Assembly (NCBI GenBank): GCA_036307185.1
Contig: JAXJYC010000020.1
Span: forward strand, 20,161 to 84,160
Direction of reading: 5' to 3'
Length of the DNA stretch: 64,000 bases
DNA from: SVEL01 sp017381055
GTDB taxonomy: Bacteria > Bacillota > Clostridia > Lachnospirales > Lachnospiraceae
Below the pieces are notes generated by a model. That model had not been told where the DNA came from and did not search any database. It worked only from the letters and a program-made list of their open reading frames with translations. Shown here piece after piece: positions 53,518-62,413 of the stretch (its first letter is position 1; every line of letters begins with the position of its first letter). The position numbers and the translations under genes were made by a program.

Positions 53518-54537
53518 ATGAATATTATAGTAACAGGTGGAGCAGGATTTATAGGAAGCAACTTTGTATTTCATATGTTAAATAAGTATCCAGATTATCG
53601 TATCGTATGTCTTGATTGCTTAACATACGCAGGTAATTTATCTACACTTGCACCAGTGATGGACAACCCTAACTTTAGATTTGTTAAAGAAAGCATTACA
53701 GATAGAGAAGCTGTTTATAAGTTATTTGAAGAAGAACATCCAGATATGGTTGTTAACTTTGCAGCTGAGTCTCATGTAGATCGTTCAATTGAGAATCCAG
53801 AAGTATTCCTTGATACAAACATTAAGGGTACAGCAGTTCTTATGGATGCATGTAGAAAGTACGGAATAAAGAGATATCATCAGGTATCTACTGATGAAGT
53901 ATATGGTGATTTACCACTTGATAGACCTGACCTCTTCTTTACAGAGGAGACACCTATTCATACAAGTAGCCCATATAGCTCATCAAAGGCTGGAGCTGAC
54001 CTTTTAGTATTAGCTTATCATAGAACATATGGATTGCCTGTAACTATTAGCCGTTGTTCTAATAACTATGGTCCATATCACTTCCCAGAGAAGCTTATTC
54101 CACTTATGATTGCTAATGCGCTTAATGATAAGCCACTTCCAGTATATGGCGAAGGGCTTAATGTAAGAGATTGGTTATATGTTGAAGATCATTGTAAGGC
54201 AATCGACCTTATTATACATAAGGGTAAGGTAGGTGAGGTTTACAATATCGGTGGGCATAATGAGATGAAGAATATCGATATCGTTAAGATTATCTGTAAG
54301 GAGCTTGGTAAGCCAGAAAGTCTTATCACATACGTAACTGATAGAAAGGGTCACGATATGAGATATGCTATCGACCCAACAAAGATTCACAACGAACTTG
54401 GCTGGTTGCCAGAGACTATGTTCGCTGATGGTATAAAGAAGACTATTCAGTGGTATCTTGACAATAAGGAATGGTGGGAGACAATCATTTCTGGAGAATA
54501 TCAGAATTACTATGAGAAGATGTATAGTAATAGATAA
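53518..54537 (+). CDS. rmlB: dTDP-glucose 4,6-dehydratase
   Basis: 339 residues. NAD loop VTGGAGFIGSNF, catalytic STDEVYGDL with the Asp-Glu pair and Tyr-x3-Lys in SPYSSSKAG. Second step of dTDP-rhamnose synthesis. Codon use is less AT-rich than the glycosyltransferase genes around, a common pattern for rml genes. GAAGAGAGGA precedes the ATG. Confidence 0.96.
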   Translation: MNIIVTGGAGFIGSNFVFHMLNKYPDYRIVCLDCLTYAGNLSTLAPVMDNPNFRFVKESITDREAVYKLFEEEHPDMVVNFAAESHVDRSIENPEVFLDTNIKGTAVLMDACRKYGIKRYHQVSTDEVYGDLPLDRPDLFFTEETPIHTSSPYSSSKAGADLLVLAYHRTYGLPVTISRCSNNYGPYHFPEKLIPLMIANALNDKPLPVYGEGLNVRDWLYVEDHCKAIDLIIHKGKVGEVYNIGGHNEMKNIDIVKIICKELGKPESLITYVTDRKGHDMRYAIDPTKIHNELGWLPETMFADGIKKTIQWYLDNKEWWETIISGEYQNYYEKMYSNR

Positions 54538-54562
54538 TTAATGAATAGTAGGTGAGACGATA

Positions 54563-55480
54563 ATGAAAGTATTCGTAACAGGTGTATGTGGTCAGTTAGG
54601 CTATGATACAGTAAATGAATTGAATAAAAGAGGTTTCACAGCAGTAGGCTCAGATATTTTGTCTGAGTCTGCTTGTGCGTGTGAATATATACAGCTTGAT
54701 ATAACAGATAAGGATGCTGTAGAGAAGGTTTTAACAGAGAGTAAGCCAGATGCTGTGATTCATTGTGCAGCTTGGACAGCAGTAGATGCGGCAGAAGATG
54801 AGGAAAATCAGGATAAGGTACGTAAGGTTAATGCAGTAGGAACTGAGAATATAGCATTAGCGTGTAAAGGTCTTGACATAAAGATGATGTATATATCTAC
54901 AGATTACGTATTTGATGGTCAAGGTGAAGAGCCATGGCAACCAGATTGCAAAGATTATGCACCACTTAGTGTGTATGGTCAGACAAAGTTAGAGGGAGAA
55001 CTTGTTGTAGCAGATAATGTAGACAAGCACTTTATAGTTAGAATAGCATGGGTATTTGGAAAGAATGGCAACAATTTTATCAAGACTATGCTTAATGTTG
55101 GAAAAAAATATGATAAGCTTACAGTAGTATGTGATCAGATAGGTACACCAACCTACACATATGATTTAGCTAGACTTCTTGTTGATATGATTGAAACAGA
55201 TAAGTATGGATATTATCATGCAACTAATGAAGGTGGATATATTAGTTGGTATGATTTTGCAAAAGAAATATTTAGTCAAGCGGTAGAGTGTGGTCATGAG
55301 GAATATAGTGATTCTAGACTTGAGGTGAAGCCTGTTACGACAGCAGAATATGGTGTGTCAAAGGCTGCTAGACCATTTAATAGTAGATTAGATAAGTCAA
55401 AACTTGTTCAGAATGGTTTTGAACCATTACCAACATGGCAAGATGCGCTTGCAAGATATTTAAAAGAAATCGAATTTTAG
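54563..55480 (+). CDS. rmlD: dTDP-4-dehydrorhamnose reductase
   Basis: 305 residues. Rossmann loop VTGVCGQLGYD, YISTDYVFDG, and Tyr-x3-Lys in VYGQTKLEGE. Final step to dTDP-rhamnose. Order here is A-B-D-C, not A-C-B-D or B-D-A-C. Confidence 0.95.
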   Translation: MKVFVTGVCGQLGYDTVNELNKRGFTAVGSDILSESACACEYIQLDITDKDAVEKVLTESKPDAVIHCAAWTAVDAAEDEENQDKVRKVNAVGTENIALACKGLDIKMMYISTDYVFDGQGEEPWQPDCKDYAPLSVYGQTKLEGELVVADNVDKHFIVRIAWVFGKNGNNFIKTMLNVGKKYDKLTVVCDQIGTPTYTYDLARLLVDMIETDKYGYYHATNEGGYISWYDFAKEIFSQAVECGHEEYSDSRLEVKPVTTAEYGVSKAARPFNSRLDKSKLVQNGFEPLPTWQDALARYLKEIEF

Positions 55481-55489
55481 GAGGAAATC

Positions 55490-56092
55490 ATGGGACAGAT
55501 AAAAGTTACTAATTGCCCAATCGAGGGACTTTATATAATAGAACCTGCTGTGCACGGCGATGCCAGAGGATACTTTATGGAAACATATAACTTAAGAGAT
55601 ATGCAGGAAGCAGGATTAAATATGAACTTTGTTCAGGATAATCAGAGTATGTCTGTTAAGGGTGTTCTTAGAGGTCTTCATTTCCAAAAAGAGTATCCAC
55701 AAGGAAAGCTTGTAAGAGTTATCAAGGGACGTGTGTTTGATGTGGCCGTTGATTTAAGAGCTGATAGTAAGACATATGGTCAGTGGTATGGAGTGGAACT
55801 TACTGAGGAGAATAAAAAGCAGTTTTATATTTCCGAAGGTTTTGCTCACGGATTTCTTGTTCTTAGTGAAACAGCAGAATTTTGTTATAAGGTAACAGAC
55901 TTTTATCATCCTGGTGATGAAGGCGGTTTGGCATGGAATGATCCTGAAATTGGAATTGAATGGCCAGAGCTTGTAGGAGAGTATAATGGTAATGCAAGTG
56001 CAGAAGGTTATACTTTATCGGATGGAACAAAACTTAATCTTAGCGATAAGGATCAGAAGTGGTTAGGAGTAAAGGATACGTTTAAATTTTAA
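55490..56092 (+). CDS. rmlC: dTDP-4-dehydrorhamnose 3,5-epimerase
   Basis: 200 residues, cupin fold. HGDARGYFMETYN, the active-site His in VLRGLHFQ and the end block FYISEGFAHGFLVLS. Third enzyme of dTDP-rhamnose synthesis. Nine bases after rmlD, AGGAGG upstream. Confidence 0.95.
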   Translation: MGQIKVTNCPIEGLYIIEPAVHGDARGYFMETYNLRDMQEAGLNMNFVQDNQSMSVKGVLRGLHFQKEYPQGKLVRVIKGRVFDVAVDLRADSKTYGQWYGVELTEENKKQFYISEGFAHGFLVLSETAEFCYKVTDFYHPGDEGGLAWNDPEIGIEWPELVGEYNGNASAEGYTLSDGTKLNLSDKDQKWLGVKDTFKF

Positions 56093-56140
56093 ATACAAAA
56101 AAACAGGTTATTGTTTGTAAAATAAGGAGAGCGTTGCTGT

Positions 56141-57436
56141 ATGAAAGAGTTTGGATATAAGAAAATAGATAAGCAGTCGATAACGATAAGTATACCAGAT
56201 ATGGTTAAGAATATGATGAGACATAAAATCAAATTAATCTGTTCGAGTATATGTTTTGCAGCATTGGTAATGTTGTTGCTGCTTGTATTAAACAAAAATA
56301 GAAATTTAGAGATGCCTCAAATACCTGAAGGGATTGTTGAAACATTAGAGAACAATGAAAAAATATTATTGGACAATGAAAAAATGTATAATGATCAAAT
56401 TATGTATAATGAGAATGCTATTTATCAAAAGTTAGATTATGAAGCTGTTGATACAATAGTGATTCAATATTGGATTGATGCAGATAAAGAAAAGGTATTT
56501 GATGTGTTAGTTGCATATGTTGATTATTACAATAATGCTTTTTTTTCTGATATAATTGAAAAGAATACCGAACTTGAAAATGGATATCTGAAGGATGTTA
56601 TTAATATGACATACAATATAAATAGTCAGTATGATGTGGCATCAACAATAACTTTTACTATATATGCTGAAAATGACATAATGGCATATCAGTATGAAAC
56701 TATTGTTGAAGAGGTAATAAGAAATTATAGTTCTTTATTAAATACGACTGATTTAAAACATGAAATAGATAAAGTGTATCAAAAACATTTTGTAGAACAA
56801 AATGATAAGATATATACAACTCAAAAAGAAAACATCGATAAAGTGAAAACTTTCGAAAATGCAATAGATACTGCTGAAAAAATAGTAGAAGAATGTAATG
56901 AGCAGTTAGAAGAATACGATAAGCAATTGAATGAATATTATGTTCAAAAAGAAAAAAGAGAGAAAAACAATGGTTTTTCAATAATTTATATAATAGTGAG
57001 TGCTAGTGTAGCTGTGTGCATATCAGCATTTTTATATGTTGTGAATTATATTTTTTCAAATAGAATCAAGTATGCAGATGAAATAGAAGAGTTAACAAAT
57101 ATTAAGAAATTGGGAACAATAAATGAAATAGATAGTGTCGCTTGTATTTTAGATGTGATATGTAAAAAAAATAATATAGAACGCTGCGCTATGGTATGGC
57201 AGAAAATGAGCACAAATGAACAGCTTGAACATACTAAAGAAATTTTGCAAGACAAAATATTTGTAAAAATGTATGGCGAGAATATAGATAACAAGGAAAT
57301 GATTCAAGGACTTGTTATGGAAGAAGCTGTAGTAATTGTTGTAAAATTAAATCATACAAAGTATCAAAGCATAAATGAATTAGTGAGTGTTTGTATGAAT
57401 TGTAATTTAAACATAATAGGATATATATATGAATAA
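56141..57436 (+). CDS. Wzz-like chain-length regulator with degenerate kinase-like tail
   Basis: 431 residues. Transmembrane helices at about 32-48 and 285-305 frame an external coiled-coil-rich domain, the plan of polysaccharide co-polymerases. After the second helix comes ADEIEELTNIKKLGTI, the usual linker to a BY-kinase, but no Walker A or B is present; instead a short domain ends VIVVKLNHTKYQS and IIGYIYE, like the last strand of BY-kinase/CapB. So the tail is a reduced, probably catalytically dead remnant. It likely sets polymer length with Wzy. Confidence 0.75.
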   Translation: MKEFGYKKIDKQSITISIPDMVKNMMRHKIKLICSSICFAALVMLLLLVLNKNRNLEMPQIPEGIVETLENNEKILLDNEKMYNDQIMYNENAIYQKLDYEAVDTIVIQYWIDADKEKVFDVLVAYVDYYNNAFFSDIIEKNTELENGYLKDVINMTYNINSQYDVASTITFTIYAENDIMAYQYETIVEEVIRNYSSLLNTTDLKHEIDKVYQKHFVEQNDKIYTTQKENIDKVKTFENAIDTAEKIVEECNEQLEEYDKQLNEYYVQKEKREKNNGFSIIYIIVSASVAVCISAFLYVVNYIFSNRIKYADEIEELTNIKKLGTINEIDSVACILDVICKKNNIERCAMVWQKMSTNEQLEHTKEILQDKIFVKMYGENIDNKEMIQGLVMEEAVVIVVKLNHTKYQSINELVSVCMNCNLNIIGYIYE

Positions 57437-57462
57437 TAGACATATGTTGGAAAAGGTGAATT

Positions 57463-58359
57463 ATGAATAAAGTTTGTGTTTTGATGAGCACTTATAATGG
57501 TGAAAAATTTCTAAAGGAACAAATAGAATCTTTGATAAATCAAAGGGATATAGAAATTGATGTTTTTGTAAGAGATGATGGTTCAAGAGATTTAACACAA
57601 GAAATTTTGGATTCATATAAAACAAAAGGAGTAAAATGGTATAAAGGTAAAAACTTGGGTGCGGCGATGAGTTTTATGGAACTTATGTTTAAAGCACCAG
57701 AGGCTGATTATTACGCATTTTGTGATCAAGATGATGTATGGAAAAATAATAAACTAGCTGAAGCAGTTAGATGTATAGAGGCATCATGTTCTGATAAACA
57801 AACACCTGTAATGTATTTTTCAAATGTGGAAGTTGTTAATGAGAGACTTGAATTGATACAGACAAGCGATATTGATAAAAGTTACAATAATTTAAAAAAA
57901 GTATTGCTTAGTAATAATGCAATAGGATGTACAATAGTGTTTAATTCCGCTTTGATGCATAAAGTTAGAATGTATGAACCACAATATGTATATATGCATG
58001 ATTGGTGGGTGTATTCGTTATGCTTGTGTTTAGGCGGGAAAGTTGTATTTGATTCTAAAGCATATATTATGTATCGACAGCATGGATCTAATTGCTTGGG
58101 GTATTCATCACGAAAAAAAAATATATTTAAAGCAATATTCTCAAAATCAGAGTGTATTGCGAGCAGACAAGCTAAGGAATTGTTGAATGGATATCAGCAT
58201 TTAGTACAAACTGAAGAAAAAGCTATACTCGAAACGGTGGCTCTTTATAGAAAAAAATGGAAGCTTAAGTGGCGCTTGCTTAAGGATAATTCATTTTATA
58301 AGGTGAAGGGAATCGGATTGATTAAAGAAAAATTATCGGTAATTCGTAATAGAAAATGA
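57463..58359 (+). CDS. Family 2 glycosyltransferase, probable rhamnosyltransferase
   Basis: 298 residues, close in layout to the enzyme at 51186: VCVLMSTYNGEKFLKEQ, VRDDGSRDLTQ, FCDQDDVWKNNK with the DxD-type site, and a YRQHGSNCLG block near residue 208. Soluble with a basic C-terminus. Likely adds rhamnose to the lipid-linked repeat. Confidence 0.85.
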   Translation: MNKVCVLMSTYNGEKFLKEQIESLINQRDIEIDVFVRDDGSRDLTQEILDSYKTKGVKWYKGKNLGAAMSFMELMFKAPEADYYAFCDQDDVWKNNKLAEAVRCIEASCSDKQTPVMYFSNVEVVNERLELIQTSDIDKSYNNLKKVLLSNNAIGCTIVFNSALMHKVRMYEPQYVYMHDWWVYSLCLCLGGKVVFDSKAYIMYRQHGSNCLGYSSRKKNIFKAIFSKSECIASRQAKELLNGYQHLVQTEEKAILETVALYRKKWKLKWRLLKDNSFYKVKGIGLIKEKLSVIRNRK

Positions 58360-58378
58360 TTGATAATAGGAGGCACAG

Positions 58379-59632
58379 TTGAAAAAAATATTTATTAAAA
58401 AAAGTTTTAATATATTTAATATTATACTGTTTTTGTTGATTTTGTCATCATCTATGGTTGTTTTGGTAATAGACGGAAAGTCATTGTTTCTGTATGTTTC
58501 AGTTTTGTACATTTTTTTTGGTATTGTATATGCTAAGAAATTTAAGTTAATAGATGATGTATCTGTATATTTAGTATTTTTTATATACATGTTATCAATG
58601 GTTACTTGTGTATTTAGTAATATCGCATATTCATATAAATATGCATGTGTTAGAGCTACGATTATTATGATGCTGGTTTTTGCTGTGCTTCATTTTGTAA
58701 ATTATCATATATATTCAAAGGACAATGTAGGTGAGATAATTGTTAAAGCAGTGAAGATAATGTGCGCAATGCATATATTTTGGAGTTTGTTAGCATTTTT
58801 TGCATTTAAGTTGTTTGGATGGGATTTAAATCAAAAGATATTTGCAGATATATTAGGTTTACTAGAAAGTGCATCACAGTATAAAGAAGGGGTACTACAG
58901 CCATCAGGGTTAAGTTGGCATTCGTCTACGTTAGCACCTATTTTAACATTATCATATTTTCTCTTTGACAGAATTGAAATGAAATTATTGTCGGTTGTAG
59001 TTGCTGTAATATGTGGCAATGCTACTGCATTAATTGGGATTTGTATATGTGTTTTTTTTGATATTTCTTATACAGTAATCAAACGTAAGCCTTTAAGTAA
59101 AAAAATAATGAAATTACTTGTTATATTACTAATTATAGCGATATTATCACTTGTTTTAACTGGATATTATAAGAATATAATAGATAAAGTGGTGTATATA
59201 TTACAAAGGATGTCTGGTAATTCTGATGATAGTAGTGCATATGCGCATATTAGGTATTATTGGTCATATCCACAAGTTGTGAAACTTAGCTCGACATTCC
59301 AAGTATTGTTTGGATATGGAAAAGGTTGTTCTGGATTTCCGATAGGTGAGTTGTTCGGTCAATATAGACATTTGGGCAATTGGTCTGTTGAGTCGGATAT
59401 TATGGATATACTCATATCAGAGGGAATTGTTGGATTTGTTATTTTTTATTATTTTTTATTTAAGATAATAAATAAGGGTAGAAAAATAGATATTCGCTAT
59501 TCTTTTGTTGTTATTGTATGGATTTTAGAAGGCATTACGTATAATATTCAGTTTGAATGGTTTATTTTTATTGAAGTGGTATTTTTATTGCTAATAAAGA
59601 AAGGATATAATATTTTTCAAAAGAATAATTAA
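58379..59632 (+). CDS. O-antigen/capsule polymerase (Wzy-like)
   Basis: 417 residues, about eleven transmembrane helices. A large external loop in the middle (LESASQYKEGVLQPSGLSWH) and another later (RMSGNSDDSSAYAHIRYYW) match Wzy/O-antigen ligase proteins, which lack strict motifs; GLSWHSSTLA and LFGYGKGCSG are the best-conserved spots. TTG start at 58379 with AGGAGG five bases upstream; no ATG is better placed. Between a glycosyltransferase and Wzx. Confidence 0.82.
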   Translation: MKKIFIKKSFNIFNIILFLLILSSSMVVLVIDGKSLFLYVSVLYIFFGIVYAKKFKLIDDVSVYLVFFIYMLSMVTCVFSNIAYSYKYACVRATIIMMLVFAVLHFVNYHIYSKDNVGEIIVKAVKIMCAMHIFWSLLAFFAFKLFGWDLNQKIFADILGLLESASQYKEGVLQPSGLSWHSSTLAPILTLSYFLFDRIEMKLLSVVVAVICGNATALIGICICVFFDISYTVIKRKPLSKKIMKLLVILLIIAILSLVLTGYYKNIIDKVVYILQRMSGNSDDSSAYAHIRYYWSYPQVVKLSSTFQVLFGYGKGCSGFPIGELFGQYRHLGNWSVESDIMDILISEGIVGFVIFYYFLFKIINKGRKIDIRYSFVVIVWILEGITYNIQFEWFIFIEVVFLLLIKKGYNIFQKNN

Positions 59633-59672
59633 TTATTATAAATGATATTGCAATCCAGAATAGGATATAAAT

Positions 59673-59723
59673 ATGGAAAGGAATATATTGCAGAGATTTA
59701 GTAATATATGTAGTAGAATATGA
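59673..59723 (+). CDS. Short leader ORF coupled to the flippase gene (uncertain)
   Basis: ATG 59673 opens a 16-codon frame ending in TGA at 59721-59723, overlapping the flippase ATG at 59720 (ATGA). The flippase gene has no good ribosome site of its own, so reinitiation from this leader would explain its translation. The peptide MERNILQRFSNICSRI has no known meaning. Confidence 0.35.
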   Translation: MERNILQRFSNICSRI

Positions 59724-61177
59724 CTGAAATAAAAAAAGAAAAATCTTTAAAAAAAAATAGTATATATTATCTTTTGTATAATGTTATTAATTTGGCGTTT
59801 CCATTAATAACGGGAATATATGTTGCTAGAGTTTTGTTGCCAGATGATATTGGAAAAGTTGCATCAGCACAAAATTTGGCACAATATTTTGTAATATTAT
59901 CTTTTTTGGGGATACCAACTTATGGTTTGAGAGAACTTTCAAGATTAAGAGATAATAAAAAAGAATTTGATAAAGTGTTTTCTGAACTTTATGTTATAAA
60001 TTTTATATCTACAATCATTTTTTTAGTAATATATGTATTGTTAATTTTATTTACGCCTATTTATAGAGAAAATTTGATTATTTATTTAATTGCAGGAATA
60101 TCTATTGCATTTAATTTGTGTCACATATCATGGTTATATGAGGCGCTAGAAGAATATAAGTTTATATCAATAAGAAATATTATTTTCAAGGTTGTATATT
60201 TTGCATTACTGTTAACTTTTGTTAAAGATGAAAGTGATTATATTATTTATGCATTACTAACTATAGTAGGGACAGCTGGAAATTCCATTTTGAATATGAT
60301 ATATTTACCAAGATTTAGTAGATTTGATTTTAAAGGACTTCAACTTAGAAGACATATGAAATCTATATGTGCATTAGTTATGGTAAATTTAGCAATTGAG
60401 ATATATACATTGGTAGATATTACGATGCTGAATATTTTCTCGACAAATGAAAAGGTTGCTTTTTATAAATATGGTAGCACAATACAGAAAATGTTGTTAA
60501 CGGTTGTTAATACATTTACCATGGTACTTATCCCAAGAATATCATATTATTATGCTCAAAAAAAATATAAAGAGTTTAATGAATTGATTTCTAAAGCCGT
60601 ATCGGTAATAATGTTACTATCATTTCCAATGATAGTAGGAATTTTATTTGTGTCTGAGCCAGTAATTACATTATTATATGGAACTCAGTATATTACTTCG
60701 GCGAGTATTTTGAAGATATTTTCGATTTTACTGTTAATTACACCAATTGGATATTTGTTAGGCTCACGTGTGTTGTTAGTCACTGGTAATGAAAATAAGA
60801 TGGTAATAGCGGTAGGGAGTGGAGCAATTGTTAATTTTATAGGCAACTTATGTCTTATTCCTATGTTTGATGAATTTGGTGCAGCAATTGCATCTATAAT
60901 AGGCGAAGTGGTTGTTATGATAGTTTATGTGTATCTAGGAAGAAAATATTATAAGATTATTGGAATAAAAAATAATATTTTAAAGATATTACTTGCAACA
61001 TTAGCTATGACATTATATTTAGTTATTTGTGAAATTAAACTTAAAATTGGAATGTTAAGTAATTTGAGTTTAGAAGTAATAGGATCAGTAATTATATATT
61101 TTGGAGTTTTGGTAGTGATGAAAGAGGAAATGGTTTATAGTTATATTGAAAAGATAAAAGGGAGAAAGGGTGTATAG
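59720..61177 (+). CDS. Polysaccharide flippase (Wzx-like, MOP family)
   Basis: 485 residues, about fourteen transmembrane helices. Starts with the basic NSIYYLLYNVINLAFPLITG and GIYVARVLLPDDIGKVASAQ typical of Wzx/RfbX proteins, then YGLRELSRLRDN. It moves lipid-linked repeat units across the membrane for Wzy. The ribosome site is weak; see the overlapping leader ORF. Confidence 0.92.
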   Translation: MTEIKKEKSLKKNSIYYLLYNVINLAFPLITGIYVARVLLPDDIGKVASAQNLAQYFVILSFLGIPTYGLRELSRLRDNKKEFDKVFSELYVINFISTIIFLVIYVLLILFTPIYRENLIIYLIAGISIAFNLCHISWLYEALEEYKFISIRNIIFKVVYFALLLTFVKDESDYIIYALLTIVGTAGNSILNMIYLPRFSRFDFKGLQLRRHMKSICALVMVNLAIEIYTLVDITMLNIFSTNEKVAFYKYGSTIQKMLLTVVNTFTMVLIPRISYYYAQKKYKEFNELISKAVSVIMLLSFPMIVGILFVSEPVITLLYGTQYITSASILKIFSILLLITPIGYLLGSRVLLVTGNENKMVIAVGSGAIVNFIGNLCLIPMFDEFGAAIASIIGEVVVMIVYVYLGRKYYKIIGIKNNILKILLATLAMTLYLVICEIKLKIGMLSNLSLEVIGSVIIYFGVLVVMKEEMVYSYIEKIKGRKGV

Positions 61178-61179
61178 AA

Positions 61180-62319
61180 ATGAAAGACATGTTGAAAGTA
61201 TTCCTAAGACCAATAATATATATTATTTCTTTTTGTGTACCTAAATCTAAAAAGTATGTATTAGTTGGTGGGTGGAATGGACGAAGATATGCAGACAATT
61301 CTAGAGCTATATTTGAGTATTTGGATGAACATAAGAATGAATTGGGCATAAAAAAAGTATTTTGGTATACAAAAGATATCGAAATATACAATAGTCTTTT
61401 GGAACAAGGTAAAGATGTCTTGTATGGTAAAAATATTAAAAGTATATTTTGGCATTTTAGAAGCAAAGTACATATTATTGATTGGATGTATTGTGATATA
61501 ATTGGTGAACTATCAGTTAGAAGTATACGAATAGATTTATGGCATGGAATGCCATTGAAAAATTTTGGTTATTTAGAAAAAAATGCAGTAGTAGATAATT
61601 ATTATAGATTTGTAAAGGAAGGATGTTGGAGAAAGAAATATTTGCTGACAACATCAGAGTTATCAAAGGAGTTGTTGTCTGCTGCGCGAGGTGTATCAAA
61701 GGATAAGTGTTTAATTGCATCCTATCCGCGAAATAACAAGTTGTATAATTCTAAGTCAAGGAAGTTGACTGATAATGAAGAGTGTAGAGTTTTTTATTTG
61801 CCGACATTTAGAGATAATGATATAATTAACCCGATTTTAAATGAGGATTTGAATATTGTAAATGAAATGCTGAAGAACAATAATATTGCATTTTATATAA
61901 AACCTCATTTTGCAAGTATGGCTGAGTGGAATGCTAAAGGGACATTTTCAAATATTAAAGTATTAGACGCTAAAGAAGATGTATATGATTTTTTGTGTAA
62001 TACGGATATATTAGTGACGGATTATTCATCAGTATATTTTGATTTTTTGTTAACAAAAAGGCCGGTTGTATTTTTTTCATATGATTATGAGTATTACTCA
62101 AATGATGATAGGGGATTTGCACTTCCGTATGAAAGATATACACCTGGTGCAAAAGTATATAAACCAATGGAATTGTTTGAAAAGCTTGTGTATATTAGAA
62201 ATAATTATTCGGAGTATATGGAAACATATTTTGAACAGTATAAAAAAGTTAATAACGATGTTAATTTGTATACAGAAAAGGCCAATTATGATGAGTTGTT
62301 ACAGTTTTGGAAAAAATAA
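61180..62319 (+). CDS. CDP-glycerol glycerophosphotransferase family protein (TagB/TagF-like)
   Basis: 379 residues, GT-B-like. Family blocks: DLWHGMPLKNFGY with the catalytic His, YLPTFRDND, FYIKPHF and LVTDYSSVYFDFLLTKRPVVFF, where Asp-Ser-Ser contact the CDP part. It would add glycerol phosphate from the CDP-glycerol made by TagD to the repeat or the polymer, or another polyol phosphate. Directly follows wzx by two bases. Confidence 0.9.
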   Translation: MKDMLKVFLRPIIYIISFCVPKSKKYVLVGGWNGRRYADNSRAIFEYLDEHKNELGIKKVFWYTKDIEIYNSLLEQGKDVLYGKNIKSIFWHFRSKVHIIDWMYCDIIGELSVRSIRIDLWHGMPLKNFGYLEKNAVVDNYYRFVKEGCWRKKYLLTTSELSKELLSAARGVSKDKCLIASYPRNNKLYNSKSRKLTDNEECRVFYLPTFRDNDIINPILNEDLNIVNEMLKNNNIAFYIKPHFASMAEWNAKGTFSNIKVLDAKEDVYDFLCNTDILVTDYSSVYFDFLLTKRPVVFFSYDYEYYSNDDRGFALPYERYTPGAKVYKPMELFEKLVYIRNNYSEYMETYFEQYKKVNNDVNLYTEKANYDELLQFWKK

Positions 62320-62413
62320 GTAGCCAAATACAAATAAATAGTATATACTAGACCGTAGATATCTAGACGATTTAAAGTCAAAAAAGTAAAAAATAGAAGT
62401 AAGGGATATTAAT

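Noticed and set aside
62340..62370. Promoter before the WcaJ-like gene (TATACT at 62344)
   Set aside because: No acceptable -35 box 16-18 bases upstream, and the gene may be read through from upstream.
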